Of a DNA stretch of 17,423 nucleotides, positions 1 through 6,516 are shown piece after piece. A program made the position numbers and the translations under genes. Every line of letters starts with the position of its first letter. The stretch's first letter is position 1. The notes beneath the pieces are model-generated. The model did no database searches. It saw only the letters and a list, made by a program, of their open reading frames with translations, and was not told the origin of the DNA. Source of the stretch: an uncultured Eggerthella sp. (GTDB lineage: Bacteria; Actinomycetota; Coriobacteriia; Coriobacteriales; Eggerthellaceae). The stretch spans positions 1 to 17,423 of the forward strand of contig UQVJ01000029.1 of the NCBI GenBank assembly GCA_900544455.1, read 5' to 3'.

Positions 1-118
1 CCATCACATCAACGTGGATGAAATCAGTGCCCCCACGCTCAAGCATGCGGATATCACGCTCGAAGTTCATGAAATCCGCAGACAGAATAGAGGGAGAGAT
101 CTTGATGTCACCGAACAC
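1..118 (-). CDS. rpe: Ribulose-phosphate 3-epimerase, N-terminal part (runs off the left edge)
   Basis: Rpe interconverts D-ribulose 5-phosphate and D-xylulose 5-phosphate in the cytoplasmic pentose phosphate pathway. Only the first 39 codons are present. They start with GTG at 118 and read as the family N-terminus: KISPSILSADF at residues 6-16, which carries the first substrate-binding Ser and the opening beta strand of the TIM barrel, and DFIHVDVM at residues 32-39, whose His and Asp belong to the metal site. A purine-rich GGAAAGGGG lies five bases before the GTG, which decides the start; no other start codon comes before the conserved SPSILSAD block. It follows ogt by 100 bases on the same strand, so it is either the next operon gene or has its own promoter; TAGAAT is present in the gap but no good -35 partner is visible. 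The truncation is only the window edge, not a broken gene. Confidence 0.9.
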   Translation of the reverse strand, partial: MFGDIKISPSILSADFMNFERDIRMLERGGTDFIHVDVM

Positions 119-218
119 GGCAACCCCTTTCCTTGAAAGTAACTTGCTGCTTATTCTACACGCAGCACTACGTCAAACCAGACAAGGCAGCATGCACTCC
201 GCAGCGACGCATCAAAAC

Positions 219-683
219 TTACCTATTCCTTGCCTCAAGATCGAGCAGGAATTTCTTCACGGTTGGCCCAAAAGCATAGCCCCCTATTTTTCCGTTCGAT
301 CCAACCACTCTATGACAAGGAACGAACAAGGGAATGGGGTTTCTGCCGCAAGCCTGTCCCACCGCCTGCAGAGCACCGGGCTTACCAAGGCTTTCTGCGA
401 TTTGCGCATAGGTGCGTGTCTCGCCATAGGGAATATCCGAAATCTTCGCCCAAACCTCACGTTGGAACGCCGATCCCTCAGCACGCATGGGAACCTCAAA
501 AGCGGTACGCTTTCCAGCGAGGTATTCCAGCACTTCGCTAGAAGCCCGGTTGGTTAAGGCCGTTGCATGCCGACGCCCCGCCAACTGCACGGGACCAAAG
601 GCAAAATGGGTTATTGCGGCACCATCCGACTCAATGGCAACCCTTCCCATGGGAGTGCGATAGATGAAATACGTTCGTTCCAT
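219..683 (-). CDS. ogt: Methylated-DNA--protein-cysteine S-methyltransferase (O6-alkylguanine repair)
   Basis: This suicide enzyme moves the alkyl group from O6-alkylguanine in DNA to its own cysteine. It has 154 residues, the usual size for a stand-alone Ogt. The active site PCHRV lies at residues 122-126 with acceptor Cys123, preceded by RNPIPLFV (114-121), which includes the Asn hinge, and followed by GSNGKIGGYAFG (128-139). The DNA-binding winged-helix part begins near residue 70 (SAFQREVWAKI, PYGETRTYAQIA). The usual intercalating arginine, in the motif ARAVG, is Gln106 here (ALQAVG). The ATG shares one base with the gpsA stop codon (TGATG), so it is probably translated with gpsA. There is no functional tie to gpsA beyond co-transcription. 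The alkyltransferase-like (ATL) class is excluded because the Cys is present rather than Trp. Confidence 0.95.
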   Translation of the reverse strand: MERTYFIYRTPMGRVAIESDGAAITHFAFGPVQLAGRRHATALTNRASSEVLEYLAGKRTAFEVPMRAEGSAFQREVWAKISDIPYGETRTYAQIAESLGKPGALQAVGQACGRNPIPLFVPCHRVVGSNGKIGGYAFGPTVKKFLLDLEARNR

Positions 684-1708
684 CAGCGCGTTTCGCCCGC
701 CTCGTCAAGCCCCCAAAATTCAGTGGTCAAGGGACGCTTGAACAAATCGGCCGCCAGAGGCTCGATAGGAGCGCCTTCCCACACCAAAGATCGAACCGCC
801 GTGGTAATAGGAAGCTCGACATTGTGCTTCTCGGCCAACGGGCAAATGGTCTGGCAGGCAACAGCGCCCTCTACCACCATGTGGGTTCGTTTCTCGAAGC
901 CGCCCAATGTGGCGCCCTGAGCGAGCGCTTTGCCAAACGAACGGTTACGAGAATGCTCGGAGGTGCAGGTTGCGATCAGGTCGCCCGCGCCCGCAAGCCC
1001 CATTACCGTCAGGGCATCCCCGCCGCAGGCTTTCACCAGGCGACTCATTTCTGCCATGCCACGCGTCATGATCATGGCGGCGGTATTGTCGCCGAAACCA
1101 GCGCCATACGCTGCGCCCACCGCAATAGCGATAACGTTCTTGAACGCTGCGCACAGCTCAACGCCTACATAATCGGGAGAGGTATAGCAGCGGAAATATG
1201 ACGTGGTGAACAAATCACGAAAATAGTGTGCGGTAGCTCTGGAACGCGAAGCGATTACCGTACCGGCGGGGACGCCGAGGATAACCTCTTCTGCGTGGTT
1301 AGGGCCAGAAAGTGCCGCAAGCCTGTCGCCATTCCCCAGTACTTCTTCAAATATCTGAACAGGCAGAAGCCCCGTACCCTCCTCGACGCCTTTCGAGCAA
1401 ATAACGATAGGGGTGTCCTTTTCGGCGATGGGGCAAAGATCTTGGGCAAACTGGCGCATCAAGCGCGAAGGGGTGACGATAACCAGAGCCTTAGCATGCT
1501 CGGCGCATTCGCGCAGATTGCTTGTCGCCGAAATGGAGTCGGAAAGCATTATGCCACTCAGATAGCGGGGGTTATGATGCTCTTTCGTGATGGCATCTGC
1601 CACCTCTGGCTTGCGAGCCCACATGATCACCTCGTTGCCGGCCGCTGCAAGCGTTTGAGCCAAAGCAGTGCCCCATGAACCCGCACCGATTACCGCGATC
1701 TTACCCAT
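683..1708 (-). CDS. gpsA: NAD(P)H-dependent glycerol-3-phosphate dehydrogenase
   Basis: GpsA reduces dihydroxyacetone phosphate to sn-glycerol 3-phosphate, the backbone for membrane phospholipids, in the cytoplasm. The 341-residue protein has the Rossmann dinucleotide loop GAGSWGTALA (8-17), the substrate and cofactor segments VICSKGVEEGTG (102-113) and LSGPNHAEEV (133-142), the catalytic lysine in ELCAAFKN (184-191, Lys190) and the C-terminal block GLAGAGDLIATCTS...SRNR (237-256). Its length is typical of the family. The open frame extends about 80 codons further upstream, but ATG at 1708 has a perfect AAGGAGG four bases before it and begins exactly at the Rossmann strand. It lies 80 bases after plsY, whose product consumes glycerol 3-phosphate, and is coupled to ogt downstream by a one-base overlap. 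Two hairpins lie between plsY and this gene. Confidence 0.97.
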   Translation of the reverse strand: MGKIAVIGAGSWGTALAQTLAAAGNEVIMWARKPEVADAITKEHHNPRYLSGIMLSDSISATSNLRECAEHAKALVIVTPSRLMRQFAQDLCPIAEKDTPIVICSKGVEEGTGLLPVQIFEEVLGNGDRLAALSGPNHAEEVILGVPAGTVIASRSRATAHYFRDLFTTSYFRCYTSPDYVGVELCAAFKNVIAIAVGAAYGAGFGDNTAAMIMTRGMAEMSRLVKACGGDALTVMGLAGAGDLIATCTSEHSRNRSFGKALAQGATLGGFEKRTHMVVEGAVACQTICPLAEKHNVELPITTAVRSLVWEGAPIEPLAADLFKRPLTTEFWGLDEAGETR

Positions 1709-1712
1709 ATGT

Positions 1713-1719
1713 CCTCCTT
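1713..1719 (-). promoter_or_regulatory. Ribosome binding site of gpsA that decides its start
   Basis: AAGGAGG reads on the minus strand four bases before the ATG at 1708. It picks this ATG over the upstream in-frame starts, which would add about 80 residues unlike any GpsA. It also directly abuts a 7-bp hairpin (1723-1739), so access to it could be affected by RNA structure. Confidence 0.85.
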
Positions 1720-1722
1720 GGA

Positions 1723-1739
1723 GAATGCCCATGGCATTC
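1723..1739 (-). other. Hairpin just upstream of the gpsA ribosome binding site
   Basis: GAATGCC, a three-base loop and GGCATTC form a perfect 7-bp inverted repeat ending four bases before the gpsA Shine-Dalgarno. There is no U-tract after it, so it is not an intrinsic terminator. A role in translation control or RNA processing is inference. Confidence 0.5.
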
Positions 1740-1748
1740 CGAAACACA

Positions 1749-1774
1749 GCGGGCAGGCAAAACTGCCTGCCCGC
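1749..1774 (-). other. Strong 10-bp hairpin between plsY and gpsA
   Basis: GCGGGCAGGC, a six-base loop and GCCTGCCCGC form a perfect, very G+C-rich 10-bp stem 15 bases after the plsY stop. On the minus strand it is followed by TGTGTTTCGG, which is too poor in U for a standard intrinsic terminator. It could be a weak terminator or attenuator, or a 3'-end stabiliser for the plsY message. Confidence 0.6.
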
Positions 1775-1788
1775 CAGATGAACTGTCT

Positions 1789-2487
1789 TTATGCCTTTTT
1801 CTTGGAACCGATCCGGTTTTCCGTTCCAGCACGCAAGCGGGCGATGTTTTCCCTGTGAGCCCATATCACGGTTAGGCCAACCAACAAGCACAGCACAAAG
1901 GCAACGGGGTTGCCCCAGAAGAAGTACAGTGCGAAGAAGGGACACGCTACGGCTGCCGCAATGGACCCTACGGAAACATATTTTGTTGCCACAACCAGAA
2001 CAGCGAAAATCGCGATTTCAAGCAAGGCTCCAACTGGGCCAAACGCGGAAAACAAGCAGCCAACGGCAACAGCGATGCCCTTGCCTCCCCTGAAACCCAA
2101 CCAAGGACAAAAAATATGACCCAGGGTGCAGCCAAGGAACGCTACCGCAAGACAAACCTGCTCGATATAAAGAAATGGATTCGGCGAACCACCGAACGTC
2201 TGAACGAATTCCACAACAGCAAGCACATTGCCTGGAAGCACTTGGGTGCCGAACATCGCAGCAATAAGCCCTGCGACTATGCCCTTGCCGAAATCGAGAA
2301 CGAATACAGCGTATCCACCCACTTTTCCCATAGTGCGAATGGCGTTAGTGGTGCCAATATTGCCCGAGCCATGCTCACGCAAATCGGTGTGATAAAACAC
2401 TCGCGAGATTATGACTCCCCATGGAATGGAACCCAGTAAAAACGAAATAACAAGCAGTAAGACCAACTGACCTAAAACCGTCAACAT
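1789..2487 (-). CDS. plsY: Acyl-phosphate:glycerol-3-phosphate acyltransferase PlsY
   Basis: PlsY transfers the acyl group of acyl-phosphate, made by PlsX, to glycerol 3-phosphate, giving lysophosphatidic acid at the cytoplasmic membrane. The 232-residue protein is strongly hydrophobic with several membrane helices. All family motifs are present: GSIPWG (19-24), GSGNIGTTN (40-48), DFGKG (65-69), GHIFCPWLGFRGGKG (123-137) and HRENI...GTEN (211-224). It is about 20-30 residues longer than many PlsY proteins; the surplus is in the loop at about residues 82-110, between membrane segments. The ATG comes six bases after the der stop codon, and AAGGAT in the last der codons can serve as its binding site. 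The next gene, gpsA, makes its substrate and plsC (5686-6516) does the next acylation, so the context fits well. Confidence 0.95.
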   Translation of the reverse strand: MLTVLGQLVLLLVISFLLGSIPWGVIISRVFYHTDLREHGSGNIGTTNAIRTMGKVGGYAVFVLDFGKGIVAGLIAAMFGTQVLPGNVLAVVEFVQTFGGSPNPFLYIEQVCLAVAFLGCTLGHIFCPWLGFRGGKGIAVAVGCLFSAFGPVGALLEIAIFAVLVVATKYVSVGSIAAAVACPFFALYFFWGNPVAFVLCLLVGLTVIWAHRENIARLRAGTENRIGSKKKA

Positions 2488-2493
2488 CGACTG

Positions 2494-3804
2494 TTAATCC
2501 TTCTTCTTGAACTTGAGGTTGATTGGAGTACCGGTGAAATCAAACGTGGAACGCAACCTGTTTTCCAGATAGCGCTCGAACGAAGGCTCAACCAGGTCGG
2601 GGTGATTGCAGAAAAACGTAAAGAACGGGGGCTGTACACCAGTTTGAGTAACGTACTTCAACTTCAAAATACGCTTGCCCTTGGAAATGGTGTGACCGAA
2701 CTCGCGAATATCCTGAAGCCAGTTGTTAAGACGACTTGTAGAGATGCTCTTGGAGTAATTGGAGTACGCTTCGTTGATGGCGCCCCAGATGCGCTGAACG
2801 TTTTTGCCGGAAAGCGCAGAAATGGCGATTACCGGGGCATATCCTACGAATTTGAGACGATCTTCGATGCGCTCACGCACTTCAGCCTTTGCGTCGGGAC
2901 CTTCCACCAAATCCCACTTGTTCAGCACTACGACCATAGCGCAGCCGCGCTCAGCTGCCATACCGGCAACTCGCTGGTCCTGGTCGGTAAGGCCGATAGT
3001 GGAGTCGATTACCAAAAGAACGACTTCCGCACGATCAATGGCGCGCATGGCGCGCACGAAACCATAGTACTCAACGTCTTCGTCGATAACGCTCTTCTTG
3101 CGCAGGCCCGCCGTATCAACGATGGTATAGAACTGACCTTCATGCTCCACCATAGTATCGATGGCATCACGCGTGGTGCCTGCAACGTTGGAAACGATAG
3201 AGCGATCATTGTTGGTGAGCTTGTTCGTCAAGGACGACTTACCGGCATTTGGACGACCGATAATAGCAACGTTGATGGAGTCGATCTCCTCCTCTTCGTC
3301 GCTTTCCTCAGGGAACAGCGAAACGATTTCATCGAGCAAATCGCCCGTACCCGTACCGTGGAGGGCGGAAACAGGGCGCGGCTCTCCCAAACCCAGCTGC
3401 ATAAATTCCCACATAGCGCTTTCATCGGCTGCGTTATCGAGCTTGTTTACCGAAAGAAGCACCGGCTTCTTGCTGCGACGCAAGATATTGGCAACAGCCT
3501 GATCGTCTGCGTTAACACCAGTTTGACCATCAACCAAGAAAATGATGACGTCTGCCTCATCGGCTGCAGTAAGAGCCTGGGCAGTAATGGAGCCCTGGAA
3601 CACGTCGTCGCCACCCATTTCGATACCACCGGTATCGATAATCTTGAAGTCGCGGCCATTCCAGTCCGCCTCATGATAAGAACGATCGCGCGTCACGCCA
3701 CGCATTTCATGAACAATAGCTTCGTTGTTTTCCGCAAGGCGGTTCACCAAGGTGGATTTGCCCACATTGGGGCGACCAACAATGGCCACGATTGGCAAGC
3801 TCAT
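2494..3804 (-). CDS. der: Ribosome assembly GTPase Der (EngA)
   Basis: Der is the essential GTPase with two G domains in tandem that acts in maturation of the 50S ribosomal subunit. Its 436 residues match the family length. First G domain: P-loop GRPNVGKS (10-17), DTGG (57-60), NKLD (120-123). Second: GRPNAGKS (183-190), DTAG (230-233), NKWD (295-298). An acidic linker rich in Glu and Asp (about 166-175) separates the domains, and the C-terminal KH-like domain (about 350-436) ends in a lysine-rich tail. ATG at 3804 is chosen because AGGAG stands six to seven bases before it; an ATG five codons upstream has no such site. It sits 116 bases after the trmB-like gene, so a promoter in that gap is possible, and six bases before plsY. 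Confidence 0.97.
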   Translation of the reverse strand: MSLPIVAIVGRPNVGKSTLVNRLAENNEAIVHEMRGVTRDRSYHEADWNGRDFKIIDTGGIEMGGDDVFQGSITAQALTAADEADVIIFLVDGQTGVNADDQAVANILRRSKKPVLLSVNKLDNAADESAMWEFMQLGLGEPRPVSALHGTGTGDLLDEIVSLFPEESDEEEEIDSINVAIIGRPNAGKSSLTNKLTNNDRSIVSNVAGTTRDAIDTMVEHEGQFYTIVDTAGLRKKSVIDEDVEYYGFVRAMRAIDRAEVVLLVIDSTIGLTDQDQRVAGMAAERGCAMVVVLNKWDLVEGPDAKAEVRERIEDRLKFVGYAPVIAISALSGKNVQRIWGAINEAYSNYSKSISTSRLNNWLQDIREFGHTISKGKRILKLKYVTQTGVQPPFFTFFCNHPDLVEPSFERYLENRLRSTFDFTGTPINLKFKKKD

Positions 3805-3920
3805 TCTTGCTCCTAACATTGCTGAAGGTAACTTTATTAAGGATTCAGGATACCACTCACCCGAACCCGCAATTTGACCACCTCATCAGCAGCACGGGAT
3901 AAACACGCCTTCCCTATGAG

Positions 3921-4772
3921 CTACACGATGGGCTTCTTCCATTCAGGCAGACCACGAGCGCGGCGATTGCGATTGCGACCGCGCATATTTCGAACGCAAC
4001 CCTGCATACCATGAGGAACATATTCCATATCCTCAAGATCGTCAGGCAAATAGCTCACCAACGAAAGAGGGGCAGTCTGCCGAACCGTTTCGGGCTCGGG
4101 GCCAGCAACGGCAGCAAATCCATAAACAGATGCGCCTTGGGCCACAAGCTTCTGCTCGTAACCGCTCCAAGGCTCATCGGGGAACAACGAACGAACATCG
4201 TCGGTACTCCACAGCAATTCGTAACCAGCCAGCTTAAGCTGCGTAAGCGAAAATTCATGCATGGGCATGCTATCGGTGCGTAAACGCAAAGGTGCGCCCT
4301 TTGCCAAGAGCGGGCGATACGCCATAAGGCGATCCAAGTAGGTAAGACGCAAAGGCGCTTTCTTTTTCTTGGGAAACGGCGTGGGAAAATTCAGAAGGAT
4401 AGCAGAAAGCTCTCCTTCGGCAAAAAAGTCTGAAAGATCACGATCTTCTTCGTTAAACACGAAAACCGCATTGGTGACCCCTTGGGCTATTGCGCGCTCG
4501 GCACAACGAACCACGCATACACCGTCTACGTCAATGCCGATGAACAGCGTATCAGGCCGCGCAGCGGCGCACTCCACGGTGTACTCCCCCTTTCCGCAGC
4601 CCAAATCCAGCACAACATGCTGGTATGGATCGGCGCGAAAGCCTTCATGGGGGGCCCATTGGTTCCACCGACCGCGCCAACCCAATGGATTCGGCTCGTA
4701 GGATTGAGTAGCACCAGCAAGACGATCTTCAAGAGAGAAGCCTTTGTTCAGGCGGGATCGGGTGGTTCGCAT
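3921..4772 (-). CDS. trmB: TrmB-like tRNA (guanine-N7)-methyltransferase, variant catalytic motif
   Basis: The family uses S-adenosylmethionine to methylate G46 at N7 in tRNA. The 283-residue protein has the SAM-binding loop DLGCGKG (56-62), the acidic strand end GIDVDG (79-84), the motif NFPTPFPKKKK (128-138), RTDSMPMHEFSL (165-176) and SGYEQKL (203-209), all lined up with TrmB. The motif normally reads FPDPWPKKRH; here the Asp thought to act in catalysis is Thr131 and Trp is Phe133. The protein also has an added tail of roughly 50 residues ending in an Arg/Asn-rich basic run (261-273) and EWKKP. The ATG at 4772 has GGAG 11 bases ahead; a TTG seven codons upstream has no binding site. It is separated from ispH by 63 bases and from der by 116. 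It is a TrmB homologue by fold; whether it makes m7G46 is less certain. Confidence 0.78.
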   Translation of the reverse strand: MRTTRSRLNKGFSLEDRLAGATQSYEPNPLGWRGRWNQWAPHEGFRADPYQHVVLDLGCGKGEYTVECAAARPDTLFIGIDVDGVCVVRCAERAIAQGVTNAVFVFNEEDRDLSDFFAEGELSAILLNFPTPFPKKKKAPLRLTYLDRLMAYRPLLAKGAPLRLRTDSMPMHEFSLTQLKLAGYELLWSTDDVRSLFPDEPWSGYEQKLVAQGASVYGFAAVAGPEPETVRQTAPLSLVSYLPDDLEDMEYVPHGMQGCVRNMRGRNRNRRARGLPEWKKPIV

Positions 4773-4835
4773 TGCAGCAATAACTCCAAACAAGAACAGA
4801 ACAAGCAGCGGAAAGCAGCCCCGAGAAAGGAGGAC

Positions 4836-5681
4836 CTACAGCTCGCTCAGATAACGGACAACGCTTTCGATCTGATTATCGGGGGTGGAAGCTCCTGCGC
4901 TCACGCCCACGACATGGCATTCGTCAAACCACAACGGATCGATTTCATCAGCACGCTCGATATGATGAGCGCGGGAACAATGCTGCGCGCAAATCTCAAA
5001 AAGACGCGTAGTGTTCGACGAATTGCGCCCGCCGATTACCACCATGGCATCTACCTGCTCTGCAAGCTCGACAGCAGAGAGCTGGCGTTGCGTCGTCGCA
5101 AAGCAGATGGTGTCTTTCACCTCAAGGTCGAGATGGAGCTCTTTGAGCTCCATCAGAACCTCTTCAAAGCGTTCACGAGATTGGGTGGTTTGGACAACCA
5201 CGCCAACCCTACCCGACAAATCGGAAGGAATGTCTTCGGGCGAACCGACAATCGTACAGCGACCACCGGCAACACGGGCATGAGCGGAGATCCCCTCCAC
5301 TTCAGGGTGGCCAGCTTCACCCACCACCAAAACATGGCGGCCTTCTTTGGCGAGCTTCGCCGCAGCGCGCTGGGCACGCATAACATGCGGGCACGTTGCG
5401 TCGATTACCGCAAAACCTCGCTGCTCGATATCATCGATGACCTGAGGCACCACTCCGTGCGAGCGAATAACCACACCGTCTGCATGGATGCTGTCGACCG
5501 AATCGGCAACGCAAATGCCACGCTCCTCAAGCTCGGCAACAACGCCGGGATTGTGAATAAGAGGCCCAAGCGTACACACCGAACCGCCCGCCTCTGCCGC
5601 CTTGAGGGTCATATCGAGCGCGCGCTGCACACCATAGCAAGCGCCCGCATAAGCAGCCTTCACAACTTTGAGTTTACCCAT
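4836..5681 (-). CDS. ispH: 4-hydroxy-3-methylbut-2-enyl diphosphate reductase (IspH)
   Basis: IspH is the iron-sulfur enzyme of the last MEP pathway step, turning HMBPP into isopentenyl and dimethylallyl diphosphate. The 281-residue protein keeps the three cluster cysteines Cys15 (AGACYGVQ), Cys97 (DATCPHV) and Cys193 (TICFATTQRQ). It also keeps the substrate histidines His43 (IHNPGVV), His75 (RSHGV) and His125 with the catalytic Glu127 (GHPEVEG), plus IGGRNSSNT (216-224) and SAGASTP (261-267). The ATG at 5681 follows AAGGAG with a seven-base spacer and starts the protein right before the first Cys motif; a 50-codon upstream extension of the frame overlaps plsC and is rejected. The binding site lies in a palindrome GGAGTAACTCC whose centre is the plsC stop codon, suggesting coupled translation. 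It ends the tightly packed run of genes. Confidence 0.96.
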   Translation of the reverse strand: MGKLKVVKAAYAGACYGVQRALDMTLKAAEAGGSVCTLGPLIHNPGVVAELEERGICVADSVDSIHADGVVIRSHGVVPQVIDDIEQRGFAVIDATCPHVMRAQRAAAKLAKEGRHVLVVGEAGHPEVEGISAHARVAGGRCTIVGSPEDIPSDLSGRVGVVVQTTQSRERFEEVLMELKELHLDLEVKDTICFATTQRQLSAVELAEQVDAMVVIGGRNSSNTTRLFEICAQHCSRAHHIERADEIDPLWFDECHVVGVSAGASTPDNQIESVVRYLSEL

Positions 5682-5692
5682 GGAGTTACTCC
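5682..5692 (-). promoter_or_regulatory. Palindrome covering the plsC stop codon and the ispH ribosome binding site
   Basis: GGAGTAACTCC reads on the minus strand: the Shine-Dalgarno GGAG, the plsC stop TAA and CTCC, ending one base before the ispH ATG. GGAG can pair with CTCC with the stop codon in the loop. A ribosome finishing plsC would open it, which would couple ispH to plsC. The pairing is seen directly; the control effect is inference, and a stem this short may be weak. Confidence 0.45.
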
Positions 5693-6516
5693 TTATCGGA
5701 ATAGTCAGGCAACGTTGCGGGATCGAATGCCGAAATGGGATGCTCGGCAAATACCTGAGAGTAGTCTTTCGAATCGGGGAACAGCTCCACCATGTCAACT
5801 TCTTCCGGCTTGCAGCCTTTCGTAAGTGCATATGCTTCGCGCATCACATACCACGAGCAACCGTCCATGCGCTCATCTTTGGGAAGGAAGTCGAACGATG
5901 AAAGTTCAACAGGTGCGCCAAAGCGCGCAGTAATACGCGGAAAGCGCACACGTTGCCCCTTTTGCTTCACCTTGCTCACGTTCTCTAAACCCAAAGGAAT
6001 AAGGGGCGCCTTGCCCATCCTGGCAATAAGAGCTGCGCCGCCGTGCAATTCCGGGGCAGCGCTCCCTTTGCCGCGCCTCGTTCCTTCAGGGAAAATGCCA
6101 ACCCATTCTCCGTTCTTCAGCATGCGGGCAGCACGCTTCAAAGCCGTTCGGTCAGCACTGCCTCGCTTGATAGGGAAAGCGCCGACGCTCGAGATAACCA
6201 TGCCCAAGAATCCCTTGCCCGCACGAAACAGAGAATCGCGGGCGATCAGGCGCACCCACCCCTTGGGACGAACCGAAAGGAACATGATGATAACGTCAAG
6301 GTACGAATAGTGGGGCGAAACCAAAATAGCGCCAGTCGTCTTACCGGCAAAGGCGTCTACGATTTCCTTGCCTTCTACGCGAAAGCGAAACAGCACCTTG
6401 CACAGGAGGCTAAACAAACCCGAAAGGAACACCGCAATGCCATGGGGAATGCGATTGTCCTGGCTGTTCCCGGAAAGAGGACGATCCCAATACTCTTCAT
6501 GTATGTTAAAGGCCAT
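5686..6516 (-). CDS. plsC: 1-acyl-sn-glycerol-3-phosphate acyltransferase (PlsC-type)
   Basis: This enzyme acylates lysophosphatidic acid to phosphatidic acid at the inner face of the membrane. The 276-residue protein has a hydrophobic N-terminal segment (about 26-44) and the acyltransferase motifs: H-x4-D as HYSYLD (69-74), GAFPIKRG (112-119), FPEGTR (142-147) and a proline-containing fourth motif APLIPLGL (170-177). About 60-70 residues after the catalytic domain (from about 210) are acidic and not recognised. The ATG shares one base with the cmk stop codon (TAATG), and AAGGA lies about ten bases ahead. Cmk followed by PlsC is a common pairing in Gram-positive bacteria. Specificity for lysophosphatidic acid is inferred from the motifs and from plsY and gpsA being nearby; related acyltransferases of this fold cannot be excluded. 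Confidence 0.88.
   Translation of the reverse strand: MAFNIHEEYWDRPLSGNSQDNRIPHGIAVFLSGLFSLLCKVLFRFRVEGKEIVDAFAGKTTGAILVSPHYSYLDVIIMFLSVRPKGWVRLIARDSLFRAGKGFLGMVISSVGAFPIKRGSADRTALKRAARMLKNGEWVGIFPEGTRRGKGSAAPELHGGAALIARMGKAPLIPLGLENVSKVKQKGQRVRFPRITARFGAPVELSSFDFLPKDERMDGCSWYVMREAYALTKGCKPEEVDMVELFPDSKDYSQVFAEHPISAFDPATLPDYSDKE

Noticed and set aside
18..557. 179-codon plus-strand open frame opposite rpe and ogt
   Set aside because: It overlaps the strongly supported minus-strand ogt and rpe genes and has no family features.
1749..1774. Intrinsic terminator after plsY
   Set aside because: The stem is strong but it is followed by TGTGTTTCGG instead of a U-run, so I list it as a hairpin only.
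1709..1945. N-terminal extension of gpsA to 1945
   Set aside because: The extra residues overlap plsY, do not look like any GpsA, and a perfect AAGGAGG supports the ATG at 1708.
2602..3816. 404-codon open frame on the plus strand opposite der
   Set aside because: It lies fully antisense to a textbook Der gene, has no recognisable domain or ribosome binding site, and results from the codon usage of der.
4824..4833. CCTCCTTTCT on the minus strand just after the ispH stop, identical to a typical 16S rRNA 3' end (anti-SD)
   Set aside because: It could in principle pair with Shine-Dalgarno sites, but 10 bases can match by chance and no paired partner at the trmB start is evident.
4482..5825. 447-codon open frame on the plus strand opposite ispH and trmB
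   Set aside because: It is antisense to ispH and parts of both neighbours; its sequence is His/Arg/Asn-rich without domains, as expected for a shadow frame.
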